Origin: Hydrogenophaga sp.
Lineage (GTDB): Bacteria > Pseudomonadota > Gammaproteobacteria > Burkholderiales > Burkholderiaceae_C
Direction: 5' to 3'
NCBI RefSeq assembly: GCF_018780075.1
Contig: NZ_JADMKB010000151.1
Location: 1 to 34,876 of the forward strand
DNA: 34,876 nt
Positions 17,673 to 26,600 of the stretch are shown piece by piece (the stretch's first letter is position 1; the number at the start of each line of letters is the position of its first letter). The notes beneath the pieces were generated by a model. It ran no database searches. It was not told the origin of the DNA and saw nothing but the letters and a program-made list of their open reading frames with translations. A program made the position numbers and the translations under genes.

Positions 17673-18506
17673 ATGACATCCCTCGCCCGCCACTGGTCCG
17701 ACCTCAGCACCGCCGATTTCGCCACGCTGGACCGTGCGCGCGCCATCGCTGTGCTGCCCGTGGCCGCGACCGAGCAACACGGGCCGCACCTGCCGCTGTC
17801 GGTGGACACCGACCTGGTCAACGGCGTGATCGCCGCCGCGCTGCCGCACATCGCCCACGACCTGCCCGCGCTCTTCCTGCCCACGCAGGCGGTGGGCTTC
17901 AGCCCCGAACACACGCGCTTCGCCGGCACGCTCACGCTCAAGGCCGAGACGCTGATCCGCGTCTGGACCGAGCTGGGCGAGTGCGTGGCCGCGAGCGGCG
18001 TGAAGAAACTGGTGCTGCTCAACAGCCACGGCGGCCAGGTGGGCGCGCTCGACCTCGTGGCGCGCGACCTGCGCGCGCGGCTGGGCATGCTGGTCTACAG
18101 CGTGAACTGGTTTGGCCTGCCGCTGACCGACGCGCAGGGCCAGGACGTGAACGCGCGCTTCAGCGCCGAAGAACACCGCTTCGGCATCCACGCGGGCGAG
18201 ATCGAAACGGCCATGATGCTGGCGCTGCACCCTGGGCGCGTGCGCATGGACAAGGCGGAGTATTTCCGCTCCACCTCACAAGGCCGTGCCGAGCGCTTCG
18301 CCATCCTGGGCAACGGCAAGAGCGCCAAGCTCGGCTGGATGATGCAGGACTACAACGCCAACGGCGCGGTGGGCCACGCCGCCGCCGCCACCGCCGAGAA
18401 CGGCCGCGCGGTGCTCGACGCCGCGGGCCGCGCACTGGCGCAACTGCTCGGCGAAATCGACCGGCTGCCGCCCGACACGCTGACCGAGCGCACCGCCTTC
18501 GACTGA
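17673..18506 (+). CDS. Creatininase family amidohydrolase
   Basis: This 277-residue protein has the metal-binding pattern of the creatininase family: VAATEQHGPHLPLSVDTD near the N-terminus, LLNSHGGQVGALD in the middle and FGIHAGEIETAMML toward the end, which supply the Glu, His and Asp ligands. The family includes creatinine amidohydrolase, the MftE peptidase of mycofactocin synthesis, and ring-opening hydrolases of riboflavin-related pathways. No pathway genes neighbour it, so the substrate remains open. The start at 17673 appears leaderless. Confidence 0.88.
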   Translation: MTSLARHWSDLSTADFATLDRARAIAVLPVAATEQHGPHLPLSVDTDLVNGVIAAALPHIAHDLPALFLPTQAVGFSPEHTRFAGTLTLKAETLIRVWTELGECVAASGVKKLVLLNSHGGQVGALDLVARDLRARLGMLVYSVNWFGLPLTDAQGQDVNARFSAEEHRFGIHAGEIETAMMLALHPGRVRMDKAEYFRSTSQGRAERFAILGNGKSAKLGWMMQDYNANGAVGHAAAATAENGRAVLDAAGRALAQLLGEIDRLPPDTLTERTAFD

Positions 18507-18515
18507 GGCAACCGC

Positions 18516-18598
18516 CCGTTCGGGCTGAGCCTGTCGACGCCCTCTCGCCGACCGGGCAGGGGATGGCGGCGTTTCGACAGGTACAACGCGAACGGAGC
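18516..18598. repeat. Imperfect palindrome between convergent genes
   Basis: The left arm CCGTTCGGGCTGAGCCTGTC (18516-18535, then GACGCC) pairs with the right arm (18567-18598), whose complement reads CCGTTCGCGTTGTACCTGTC. This CTGAGCCTGTCGA-type word is familiar as a dispersed repeat in many proteobacteria (recalled, not searched). It fills the gap between the creatininase stop and the convergent phosphatase stop, a likely bidirectional terminator position. Confidence 0.65.
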
Positions 18599-18600
18599 CT

Positions 18601-19284
18601 TCAGGCGTACGTGATCCAGTGCGCGAAGTCCGGTGGGTCCAAATGCGGCAGCGTGTTGTAGGTCAGCAGCGTGTGCCGCTTCGCGCTGAACTGGAACTCC
18701 GTCACCGCGCTGTTGCGGATGCGCATGTTCAGGTCGATGGTGGCGTCCGGGCTCAGGCCCAGCACATGGCCCACGGCGGTCGAGATCGGCCCGCCGCTGG
18801 AGACGAGCAGCACCTGCTGTTCCCGGTGGTGGGCGCGCACATGGTCCAGCGCGCTGGTGATGCCGTGCACGAAGTCGGTGTACGACGGCATGCCCTCGGG
18901 GCTCACGGTGCCCGCCATCCATTGCGCCAGGCCGTCGCGCAACAGCCGGAAGTGCGCGCGGTAGCCCTCGGGGGAGGTGGGGTCGCCCAGCGTGGCGTCG
19001 CGCCCGCGGGGCAGCACCGAGCGGATCACCGCTTCGCTGTCGTACTCGTTGAGGCCGGGCCAGACCAGCGGCTCGGTGTCGAGCCCCGCGCCCCGGGCGA
19101 TGCCGGCCCAGGTCTGGGCGTGGCGCTTGAGCGAACCCATGAGCACCGCGTCAAAACGCTGCCCGCGCTCGGCCCAGTAGGCGCCCAGGCGCTCGGCCTG
19201 GCGCTGCCCCAGTTCGCTGAGCTGGTCGTAGTCTGCGGCGCCAAACGAGGCCTGGCCGTGGCGCACAAGGTAGAGCGTTCCCAT
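18601..19284 (-). CDS. Histidine phosphatase family protein with Ser in place of second His
   Basis: The 227-residue protein starts MGTLYLVRHGQASFG, with the phospho-acceptor His in RHG. The segment that normally carries the second catalytic His (VSHG) reads VLLVSSGGPIST, so this residue is Ser. Other family features (LSELGQRQAERLG, VLMGSLKRHAQTW) are present. The activity may be altered or reduced. The ATG at 19284 begins the first beta strand; a longer frame to 19446 adds unrelated residues. A -10-like CAGAAT lies 8 bp before the ATG (plus 19293-19298). Confidence 0.85.
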   Translation of the reverse strand: MGTLYLVRHGQASFGAADYDQLSELGQRQAERLGAYWAERGQRFDAVLMGSLKRHAQTWAGIARGAGLDTEPLVWPGLNEYDSEAVIRSVLPRGRDATLGDPTSPEGYRAHFRLLRDGLAQWMAGTVSPEGMPSYTDFVHGITSALDHVRAHHREQQVLLVSSGGPISTAVGHVLGLSPDATIDLNMRIRNSAVTEFQFSAKRHTLLTYNTLPHLDPPDFAHWITYA

Positions 19285-19466
19285 GGGGCGCGATTCTGTG
19301 GGCTGCGCCCGGCCCGGCTTTGTCCCGGCAGCGACTGGCCGGCGCCTGCGTGTCGCACAGATGTCCCCGGGCGCCAGAAAAGGCGGTCTTTGGGCCGCGT
19401 TTTGCGGGGTATGGCCGCCATGGCCCTGTGTTTCAATTGCCTGCATGTCCGTCTTTGCCCTCGTCC

Positions 19467-21806
19467 ATGCTGCCTGACCTGCCCACCCTGTTGCTGGTTC
19501 GCCTGGGCGTGGACGCGCTCATCGCGGGCGCCTTCTGGTCGCTGATGCGCCGCTACCCGTCCATCGGCGGGCCGGGCTGGTGGTCGCTGGGCTCGGTGAT
19601 CAGCATCGTGGGCACGCTGGCCCTGATGTCGCGCGCCGGCGGGGCCGGTCCGATGATGGCTGCCACCTCGGCGGTGCTGTTGTTCGGTGCCCACGTCTCC
19701 ACCTGGATGGGGCTGCGCAGCTACCTGCGCCTGCCCATGCCCTGGCGCGTGCTGGGCGGGGTGTTCGGGGTGCACGCGGTGCTGCAGGTCGGGTTGGCGC
19801 TCCACGGGGACCGCAGCGCGCCCCATCAAGTCGTCTACGCGGTCGCTGGCCTGGTGCTCGTGGCGCTGGTGCTGCGCGACCTGATGGGCCTGAAAGCCCA
19901 CAACTCGACCCGGGAATTCCATGAGCTGACCCTGGTGACGCTGGCCGAGGGCATCGCGCTGCTGCTGGTGCTGGGCTGGATGGTGACCCGCCAGCAGTCG
20001 GTGGAGCAGGTCTCCGCCGGCTTCATGCTGGCGTTTCTGCTGACCAAGTTCCTGCGGACGCTGATCTACAGCGCCCTGGTGTCGCTGCGGCTGCGGCAAG
20101 ACATGGAGCAGGCGCGCAAGGCCATGGCCGAACGCGAGGCCGATTCGCGCGCGCTGATCACCAACCTGGGGGCGGGGGTGGTGGTGTTCCGGCCGGACAG
20201 CAGCATCGTGTCGGCCAACAACGCGGCGCGTCGCTTCTTCGACTGGCCGATCGATGACAACCCGCAGGCCGACAGCCTGCCCTTGCCCGCGTGGCACCTG
20301 TTGCGCGAGGACGGCGGGCTCATGCCTCGCCACGAGGTGCCCTTCGAGCGCGTGCTGGCCACGGGGCAACCCGTCCTGGGCATGGTGGGCGGCTTCCAGA
20401 CGGGCCGCGACGGCGCGGTGCGCTGGGCGCTGTGCAACGCCTACCCCGAGAACGACGCCATCGGTGGCCTGCGGCATGTGGTCTTCACCTTCGTGGACAT
20501 CACCTCGCTCAAGCAGGCCCAGCAGCAGCAACACGTGCTCGAAACGCAGCTCGCCCAGTCGCAGAAGATGGAGGCCCTGGGCACCCTGGCCGGCGGCGTG
20601 GCGCACGATTTCAACAACATCCTGGCCGCCATCCTCGGCAACGCGGACCTGGCCCGCCAGGACCTCCCGCCCGCGTCGCCCGTGCGCGAAAGCCTGCACG
20701 AGATCAGCAGCGCGGCGCGGCGCGGGCGCGAGCTGGTGCGCCAGATCCTGGCCTTCAGCCGCCAGCAGCCGCTGGCGCGCACGCCGGTCAGGCCCGGGGC
20801 CATCGTGGCCGAGACCTGCAGCCTGATGCGCGCCGCGATCCCGCCGCACGTGCAACTGGTGCAGCAGGTGGCGCCGAAGCACCAGGCCATCCTCGCCGAC
20901 CCCACCCAGCTCGGGCAGGTGCTGCTCAACCTGGGGACCAACGCGGTGCACGCGCTGCTGGGCCGCCCCGGCCGCATCGAGTTTCAGGTGGCCGACGTGG
21001 CCCCGTGGGACCCGGTGTTGCCGGCCTCCGTGGCCGAGGCCTGTCGCGACAGCGGGCGCGGTGCGGTGCGCGTCAGCGTGATGGACGATGGCTGCGGCAT
21101 GGACGACGCCACGCGCGCGCGCATGTTCGAGCCTTTTTTCACCACCAAGGTGGTGGGGCACGGCACCGGGCTGGGCCTGCCGGTGGTGCTGGGCATCGTG
21201 GAAGCGCACGGCGGCGCCATCGTGGTCGACAGCAGCCCCGACGCGGGCACGACCTTCACGCTCTACTTTCCCGCGACCGCCGGCCCCGCGGTATGCCCCT
21301 CTTCGACCGGTGCAGGTGTTTCGCCGGCCGAAGACGGCACAATGTCAGCCGTTACAAGTGGCGTCGCCCAGTCGCCCCCCCCTCATCCAGTGGAGCAACC
21401 TGTCATGGCCGATGAACCGAGCAGCACCCCCCGCCACATCCTGTACCTCGACGACGACGACACCCTGGTGTTTCTCGTTCGCCGCCTGCTGGAACGGCGC
21501 GGTTACAAGGTCACGGCCCTCACCGATCAGCAGCAGGCCATCGACGCCGTGCGCGCACAGCCCGAGGGCTTTCACCTGCTCATGACCGACTACAACATGC
21601 CGGGCATGTCGGGCATCGACGTCGCGCGCGAGGTGCTGCTGATCAACCCCCGTCTGCCGGTGGCCGTGGCCTCGGGCTACATCAGCGACGAACTGCAGTC
21701 CGAGGCGCAGGCCGCGGGCGTGACCGAGGTGGTGTTCAAGACGGACGCGGTGGAGGCGTTCTGTGAAATCGTTGCAAGACTTGTAGCCCCCCCGCGCCCC
21801 GCCTGA
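19467..21806 (+). CDS. Hybrid sensor histidine kinase with C-terminal receiver
   Basis: This 779-residue protein has an N-terminal block of about seven membrane helices (to about 210), a short coiled linker, a PAS-like domain (from about residue 230, ADSRALITNLGAGVVVFRPD), and an HK domain with phospho-acceptor H380 (GGVAHDFNNILAAILGNADL). The N box is NLGTNAVHAL, G1 DDGCGM, F FEPFFTTK and G2 GTGLGL. A 40-50 residue Pro/Ser-rich linker leads to a receiver with D708 (MTDYNMPGMSG) and K758 (VVFKTD, without the usual KP). An in-frame ATG at 21405 has GGAG nine bases upstream. The last codons (APPRPA and stop) fall in a dispersed repeat. The signal and target are unknown. Confidence 0.9.
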   Translation: MLPDLPTLLLVRLGVDALIAGAFWSLMRRYPSIGGPGWWSLGSVISIVGTLALMSRAGGAGPMMAATSAVLLFGAHVSTWMGLRSYLRLPMPWRVLGGVFGVHAVLQVGLALHGDRSAPHQVVYAVAGLVLVALVLRDLMGLKAHNSTREFHELTLVTLAEGIALLLVLGWMVTRQQSVEQVSAGFMLAFLLTKFLRTLIYSALVSLRLRQDMEQARKAMAEREADSRALITNLGAGVVVFRPDSSIVSANNAARRFFDWPIDDNPQADSLPLPAWHLLREDGGLMPRHEVPFERVLATGQPVLGMVGGFQTGRDGAVRWALCNAYPENDAIGGLRHVVFTFVDITSLKQAQQQQHVLETQLAQSQKMEALGTLAGGVAHDFNNILAAILGNADLARQDLPPASPVRESLHEISSAARRGRELVRQILAFSRQQPLARTPVRPGAIVAETCSLMRAAIPPHVQLVQQVAPKHQAILADPTQLGQVLLNLGTNAVHALLGRPGRIEFQVADVAPWDPVLPASVAEACRDSGRGAVRVSVMDDGCGMDDATRARMFEPFFTTKVVGHGTGLGLPVVLGIVEAHGGAIVVDSSPDAGTTFTLYFPATAGPAVCPSSTGAGVSPAEDGTMSAVTSGVAQSPPPHPVEQPVMADEPSSTPRHILYLDDDDTLVFLVRRLLERRGYKVTALTDQQQAIDAVRAQPEGFHLLMTDYNMPGMSGIDVAREVLLINPRLPVAVASGYISDELQSEAQAAGVTEVVFKTDAVEAFCEIVARLVAPPRPA

Positions 21807-21860
21807 GGGCGGGTCACCCCCCAAGGGGCGATGCGAGTGGCCCGGCGAAGCCGGTTCCAC
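21786..21860 (+). repeat. Dispersed gene-end hairpin repeat, copy 4
   Basis: This copy is oriented with the plus-strand kinase gene, opposite to the others. It starts CCCCCCCGCGCCCCGCC, continues GGGTCACCCCCCAAGGGG and ends with the hairpin CCGGCGAAGCCGG. It overlaps the kinase 3' end by about 21 bp, so the kinase stop codon (21804-21806) lies inside it. Confidence 0.65.
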
Positions 21861-21872
21861 CGCATCCTCGAA

Positions 21873-22847
21873 TCAGTCCCGCGCGCCGGACAAAACCTTG
21901 GCGAAGGTTGTGCTGTCCACATTGCCGCCGCACAGTGTGATGCCCACGCTCAAACCTTGGAGGGCTGCTTTTTCCTGCCACGCGGCCGCAAAGCTGGCGG
22001 CGCCGGCGCCTTCGGCCACGTTGTGGGTGTCGGCGAACAGCGTGCGCATGGCCTGGGCGACTTCGTCGTCGGTGACTTTCACCACGTGGTCCAGGTGCGG
22101 GATCAGCACCTCCAGCGCGGCGGGGTCGGCCACGCGGCAGGCCATGCCGTCGGCCAGCGCGGTGGTCACGGGGGCCTCGACCACGCGGCCGGCGGCGATG
22201 GAGTCCGCGTAGGTGGTGGCGTGCGCGCTGACCACGCCGACGATGCGCGCCGTGTGCCCCAGCGCCAGCTTGGCGGCGATGGCCGAACACGCGCCCGAGC
22301 CCTGGCCGATGGGCACATAGACCACGTCGAGCTGCGGCACGGCCTGGAAGAACTCCCACCAATACGTGCTCACGCCGCGCAGCAGGTCCTTGTGGTAACT
22401 CGGCACCATGTGCGCGCCGCGTTCGGCGGCGAGGTGCATGGCGTGTTCGCGGGCGGCCTGGAAGTCGTCACCGTGTTCGATCAGGTTCACGCCGAGCGCG
22501 CGCATGGCGGCGTTTTTCTCCAACGAGTTGCCCAGCGGCACCACGATGCTGCAGGCCACGCCGTTGGCGCGCGCCGCCCAGCCGATGCTCTGGCCGTGGT
22601 TGCCGCGCGTGGCGCTCATCACCTCGCGCGGCAGCTCGCCGTGCTGCTTGAGCTGATCGAAATAGGTCAGGCCGCCACGGATCTTGAACGCGCCCACCGG
22701 CGTGTGGTTTTCGTGTTTGACCCAGCAGTCCGCGCCCAGGCGCTGCGACAGCGTGCCCCAGCGGTACTGCGGCGTGGCCTGGAAGGAGCGGTACACCACC
22801 TGGGCGGCGGCTTCGATGTCGTGCAGGTGGGGCAGCTGGAGGGGCAT
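21873..22847 (-). CDS. Threonine dehydratase-like PLP enzyme
   Basis: The 324-residue protein is a fold-type II PLP enzyme. The Schiff-base lysine is K55 in VGAFKIRGGL, the substrate loop SATRGNHGQSIGWAA, and the phosphate-binding glycine loop IGQGSGACSAIAAK (GQGSG rather than GGGGL). The Ser/Cys near the end is in GITLCGGNVD. The length fits a catabolic or serine/threonine ammonia-lyase lacking an ACT regulatory domain. Serine racemase or threo-hydroxyaspartate dehydratase activity is possible. Start ATG at 22847. Confidence 0.88.
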   Translation of the reverse strand: MPLQLPHLHDIEAAAQVVYRSFQATPQYRWGTLSQRLGADCWVKHENHTPVGAFKIRGGLTYFDQLKQHGELPREVMSATRGNHGQSIGWAARANGVACSIVVPLGNSLEKNAAMRALGVNLIEHGDDFQAAREHAMHLAAERGAHMVPSYHKDLLRGVSTYWWEFFQAVPQLDVVYVPIGQGSGACSAIAAKLALGHTARIVGVVSAHATTYADSIAAGRVVEAPVTTALADGMACRVADPAALEVLIPHLDHVVKVTDDEVAQAMRTLFADTHNVAEGAGAASFAAAWQEKAALQGLSVGITLCGGNVDSTTFAKVLSGARD

Positions 22848-22865
22848 GGAGTGAATCGGTGGGGG

Positions 22866-23475
22866 TCAGGGGGGCAAGTGTCCTGTCCCGCTGATACGTG
22901 AACAAAGGCGATGCGGCTTTTCAAGGATGGAATCCGCAGTGGCGGTCCATCTGAACGGTTGACAGTTCTCGTTGTGAGCGGTGACGAAGTGCTTGATGCG
23001 TTGCACGGGTTGTTTGACGCTGGTGAACGAACCGCACCGAATGGTCTTGTCGGTGATCAGTGCGACGAAGCGATCGACCTGATTGAGCCAGGAACTGTAG
23101 GTCGGGATGAAGTGCATGTGCCAGCGCGGCCAGCCCCGCGCCGTCGAGCACGTTCAGGGCCGCGAACAGCGTGGTCTTGATCAGCTGCGCCACGCGCTCG
23201 TCGTCGATCGTGCGCGGCTTGCCCGGGCGCACATCGTCGTACAGGCCAGCGATGTGTCGTTCGATGAATCGCGTGCGCCACTTGCCCTCGGTGGCCTTGG
23301 TCAGTGCCAGGCGCTCGGCGAAGGCGTTGTTGGGCTCACCGTCGGCACTGCTCAGGACGATGCGCGCTCGCGCGCTCAAGGCCGCAGGCAGCGAGCGGCT
23401 GCGCGCAAACGACGGCAACTGCACACGCTCTGGCTCACTCAACAACAATTGGACCTTCGGTCTGCCAGTTCTCAT
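22866..23475 (-). pseudogene. IS630-family transposase remnant
   Basis: The ATG at 23475 begins MRTGRPKVQLLLSEPERVQL. The helix-turn-helix part is intact up to about IDDERVAQLIKTT, then the protein jumps to LFAALNVLDGA, and then shifts frame into WPRWHMHFIPTYSSWLNQVD and the C-terminal RISGTGH. Two deletions have removed the first two catalytic Asp regions (the family's VDEKSQ and VDNYATHK), and the third acidic residue (normally VERF) reads VDRF. It cannot be active. The final LPP and stop lie outside the element. Confidence 0.85.
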
Positions 23476-23546
23476 CGCGGTATCTCCGTTCCCAAGACAC
23501 CGCATCGGCAGGCACGATCAATGCTGGTTATTCACGGGACAAACAC
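22878..23546 (-). mobile_element. Gutted IS630-family element
   Basis: The inferred ends are related inverted repeats: GTGTCCTGTCCCGCTGATA from 22878, and GTGTTTGTCCCGTGAATA reading inward from 23546. The element is 669 bp, well short of the usual 1.1 kb of the family. Its transposase has lost the middle part. It marks the low-coordinate border of the pilus gene cluster. Confidence 0.75.
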
Positions 23547-23553
23547 CAGCAGG

Positions 23554-23594
23554 CGATGGCGCAGTCGCCGTACACATGCTGCTCATTGCCGCAA
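23554..23594 (-). pseudogene. Small fragment of an IS5-type transposase
   Basis: On the minus strand this stretch can be read as RNEQHVYGDCAIA. The IS5-family element at 29788-30952 has HGNEQRVYGDSAHG at the matching position (plus 30202-30240). DNA similarity continues for about 38 bp with a few differences. It sits between the IS630 remnant and the pilY1 stop and comes from a different, more diverged copy. Confidence 0.55.
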
Positions 23595-23613
23595 GGCTCA
23601 CAGTACTGAAGAG

Positions 23614-26600
23614 TCAGCGGGTTCCTTCAAGGTACCAGTAACTCCGCTTGCGGTTGGGTGGCACGGCATTGGGCACGATGCTGGGGGCGTTCGGTCCTTC
23701 AGGGCCGCCAATGATGATGGGTTTGGTGATCTCGTTTTCGGTTGTGCTGCCGTCCGGATTGGTTTTGGTTTCGGTGAGGATCACCGTGGTGATTACCGGG
23801 CTGGGCGGCAGGCCGCCGTTGGGCAGGATCGTGGTGGTGGCGACACCGCAGAAAGCCGGTATTTGATACAGACGGGCGGTGCCGAGGTTGGGTTTGCAGC
23901 TGAGGGTGTCCGCCGGTTTTGGCTGGTTTGTTCCGAAGTAGGTGATGCCGGCGGTGGTGGCGGCGGCGTTGACGACTTTTTCCCCGTTGGTGGAAAGCCC
24001 AAGCCAGCACCCGTTGATGGTGCTTTGGCTGGTGCCGACTTCGCCTAGGTCGGTCGTTGAAAACGTGGAGTCACTGCCGGCAGGAACCGCGAGGCCCCGT
24101 CGATCGAAGACGGTGAAGAAGGCATCGCCCGTGCTGTCGTCCAGGGGTTTCTCACGATCGCCCGAGCCGATCAGCACAGCGGTGAAGGTCTTGAGCGCGG
24201 TCACATCCGGTGCGAAGAAGAACTTGCGCCGATTGCCCGTCTCGGATAAGGATGCCAATGTTGCGATGGTCCAGGCGTCCTTGTCGTTGCTTCTGCCGGT
24301 GCTGGTGGTGATCTCGAAGTCGATGCGGTAAACCGAGCCACCGACATCGGCCGCGTAGGCGCGGTCGATCTTGCCATCTGCGTCGCTGTCGACCAAGGCC
24401 ACATCGGCGGGCACGCTGCGTGTGGTGTCGAACTTGCGCAACAACTCGCCGGTGAAGGCGTCGAGCACGACGACGGCATTGCCCATGGTGGTGGTGACGG
24501 GTGGCTCAACGTCTTCGGCGGCGGCATCATAGCCGGCACCAAACACCAACACCGGGTTGGTGTTGCCTTTGATTCGCGCGACCTTGGGTTTTGACCACGT
24601 CTGCCCCAGGAACGAGAACCCTGTGTCTGTGTGGCGCCTGCGCCAGAGCATCTTGGGCGTGCCGGGCGTGCTGACATCGATGGCGTACAGGAATCGCCCA
24701 CCCCGGCGCATGGCAACGTACAAGATGGCTTGCGTGGTCACGTCGCCGACCACTTTTTGGTAAACGCCGATCGGTCCATCGACGAAATAGTCGCGGGACG
24801 AGGGTTTGAGGGTCTCGGAGGCGGTCTCCACCACCTCGGTGGTCGACAGCCGGACTTCGGGAGCGTTGTTGCGCAGCCGTTTGAGCTTGGGAAATAACTC
24901 CTCGGGCACAAAGCCCCACAGTTCAGACCCCGGTGGCGTGCTGCCCACATTGGCGCTGACATTGCCGTTGACGGCGTGCAGCATGCCGTCGTTGGCACCG
25001 TAGTACACCACCACCCCCGTTGTGCCGCCGTAGTTGATGACCGCCGGTCCGGAGTGCAATATGTCGCCGTGCACGCTGGGGCGGATTGTGACGCCGCTGC
25101 CCGGGCCGGCCTCGTCGCCAGCGTTGTCGGTGCCGCGAATCCAGTTGATCAGATTGTTGGCTTCGGTGCTGGCCACGCCCAGAGCACTGGCAGTGACCCG
25201 GTTGTTGCTGGTGTCGAACTGGGTGGCGCTGGCGCTGCCCAGCGTGGTGTTGTCTGCACACGCGACGCATGTCAGCACATTTCGCCCGCTCTGGCTGGTG
25301 CTGTGATCAATCCGCAAGCGCTGCGCCGCCCCTCCTTTCTCCACCACGGCGCCATCCGGAGAGTCTGACGCTGAAGGGGGTTGACCCAGTTTCTGGTTGA
25401 TCCAGAACTCACTGGACTGTGTCCAGTAGGACACGGCGTTGGCGGCAAAAAAACCGGTGCCAGCGTCCAGCGCCGCCTTGTTTTCTGCGTCGGAAAGGAA
25501 CACGCTTTTGGTGGTCGAGTTGTACCCGATCTTGTACTGACGCAGGTTGCCGCGCCAACGGGGGTTGCCTTTGTCGTCAGGTCGGAACACGCCAAGGTAG
25601 ACCTGGTTTTCTGAGCGGCCCGGGCTGGTCAGGCTGGTCGGGAGCGCAGCCGATATGAAGTTGCCGGGAGTCTGCTGAAAGCTGTTGACGATGTTCAACA
25701 AGGCCTGGGCAATGTCTTGCCCTCCGTTGCCGGAGGTGACGGCGTAGTAGTTGCCACCGCTGGCGGCGGCCATGCTTCGGAGCAAGGCGCTCCATGTCGG
25801 TCCCTGACCGGTCCGCACGGGATCCACGTCGATGGTGAAGACAGCCGCGCCGAGGCTCGACTCGCTGAGGAAGCGGGCCCATTCATCAGCCTGACTTGGG
25901 TCTGAGTTTGAGGATGTGCCAATCTGCACCTCCTGAGTGGGGCGGGTCATGCCTGCGGCACTGTAGGCGGCGGTCAGCAGATTGGAGGCTATGGTGGTGT
26001 CGGAGGTGTTTTCCTGTGCGGCGCCGTTGCTCAGGTAAATCACGAAGGTTCGGTTGCAGGTGTTCGCGCTGGGCGGCCGGTACGGGGAGCCTGACTTGGA
26101 GGTCAGAGCGTTGCCGGTCAGGCTGTAGATGGCGTTGGAAGCGGCAGTGCCAGAGTTGTTGCCGACGTAGTCGGTCTTGTCCTTGTTGTTCCCCGAATAC
26201 GGTGCTTTGCCGGCCAGGTAGTGATAGGCCTCGGCCAGCGCAATGCCGGTTTTTCCACCGTTGCTCTTGTCCAAGTTGACATCAAAACTGCCCAGCAAAT
26301 TGCTCAACTGGCTTTTGTAGGTGTCATCGAGATCGCGGATCGCGGCACGCACGTAGCCACCATCTGCTCCACTGTTGCCACCACCAGATTCGGTGAAAAG
26401 CATCATGCCGACGCGCAATTTGCCAGTCGGCATGCCGTTAAATGCGGACCTCAATGCGGCAATTTCGTTGTTGAAGGCACTGGTCCAATTGGCGGTGTTG
26501 TCGATCATGATCAGCACGTCCACCTTTTGGCTGGAGCCTGCCGTTCCGTAAATGTCGATGTCGCTGCTGTACTGAGCTTGCAATGGCATGACCACCGCCA

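Noticed and set aside
19026..21209. A long minus-strand frame across the hybrid kinase
   Set aside because: Antisense shadow of the kinase; only the kinase shows domain motifs.
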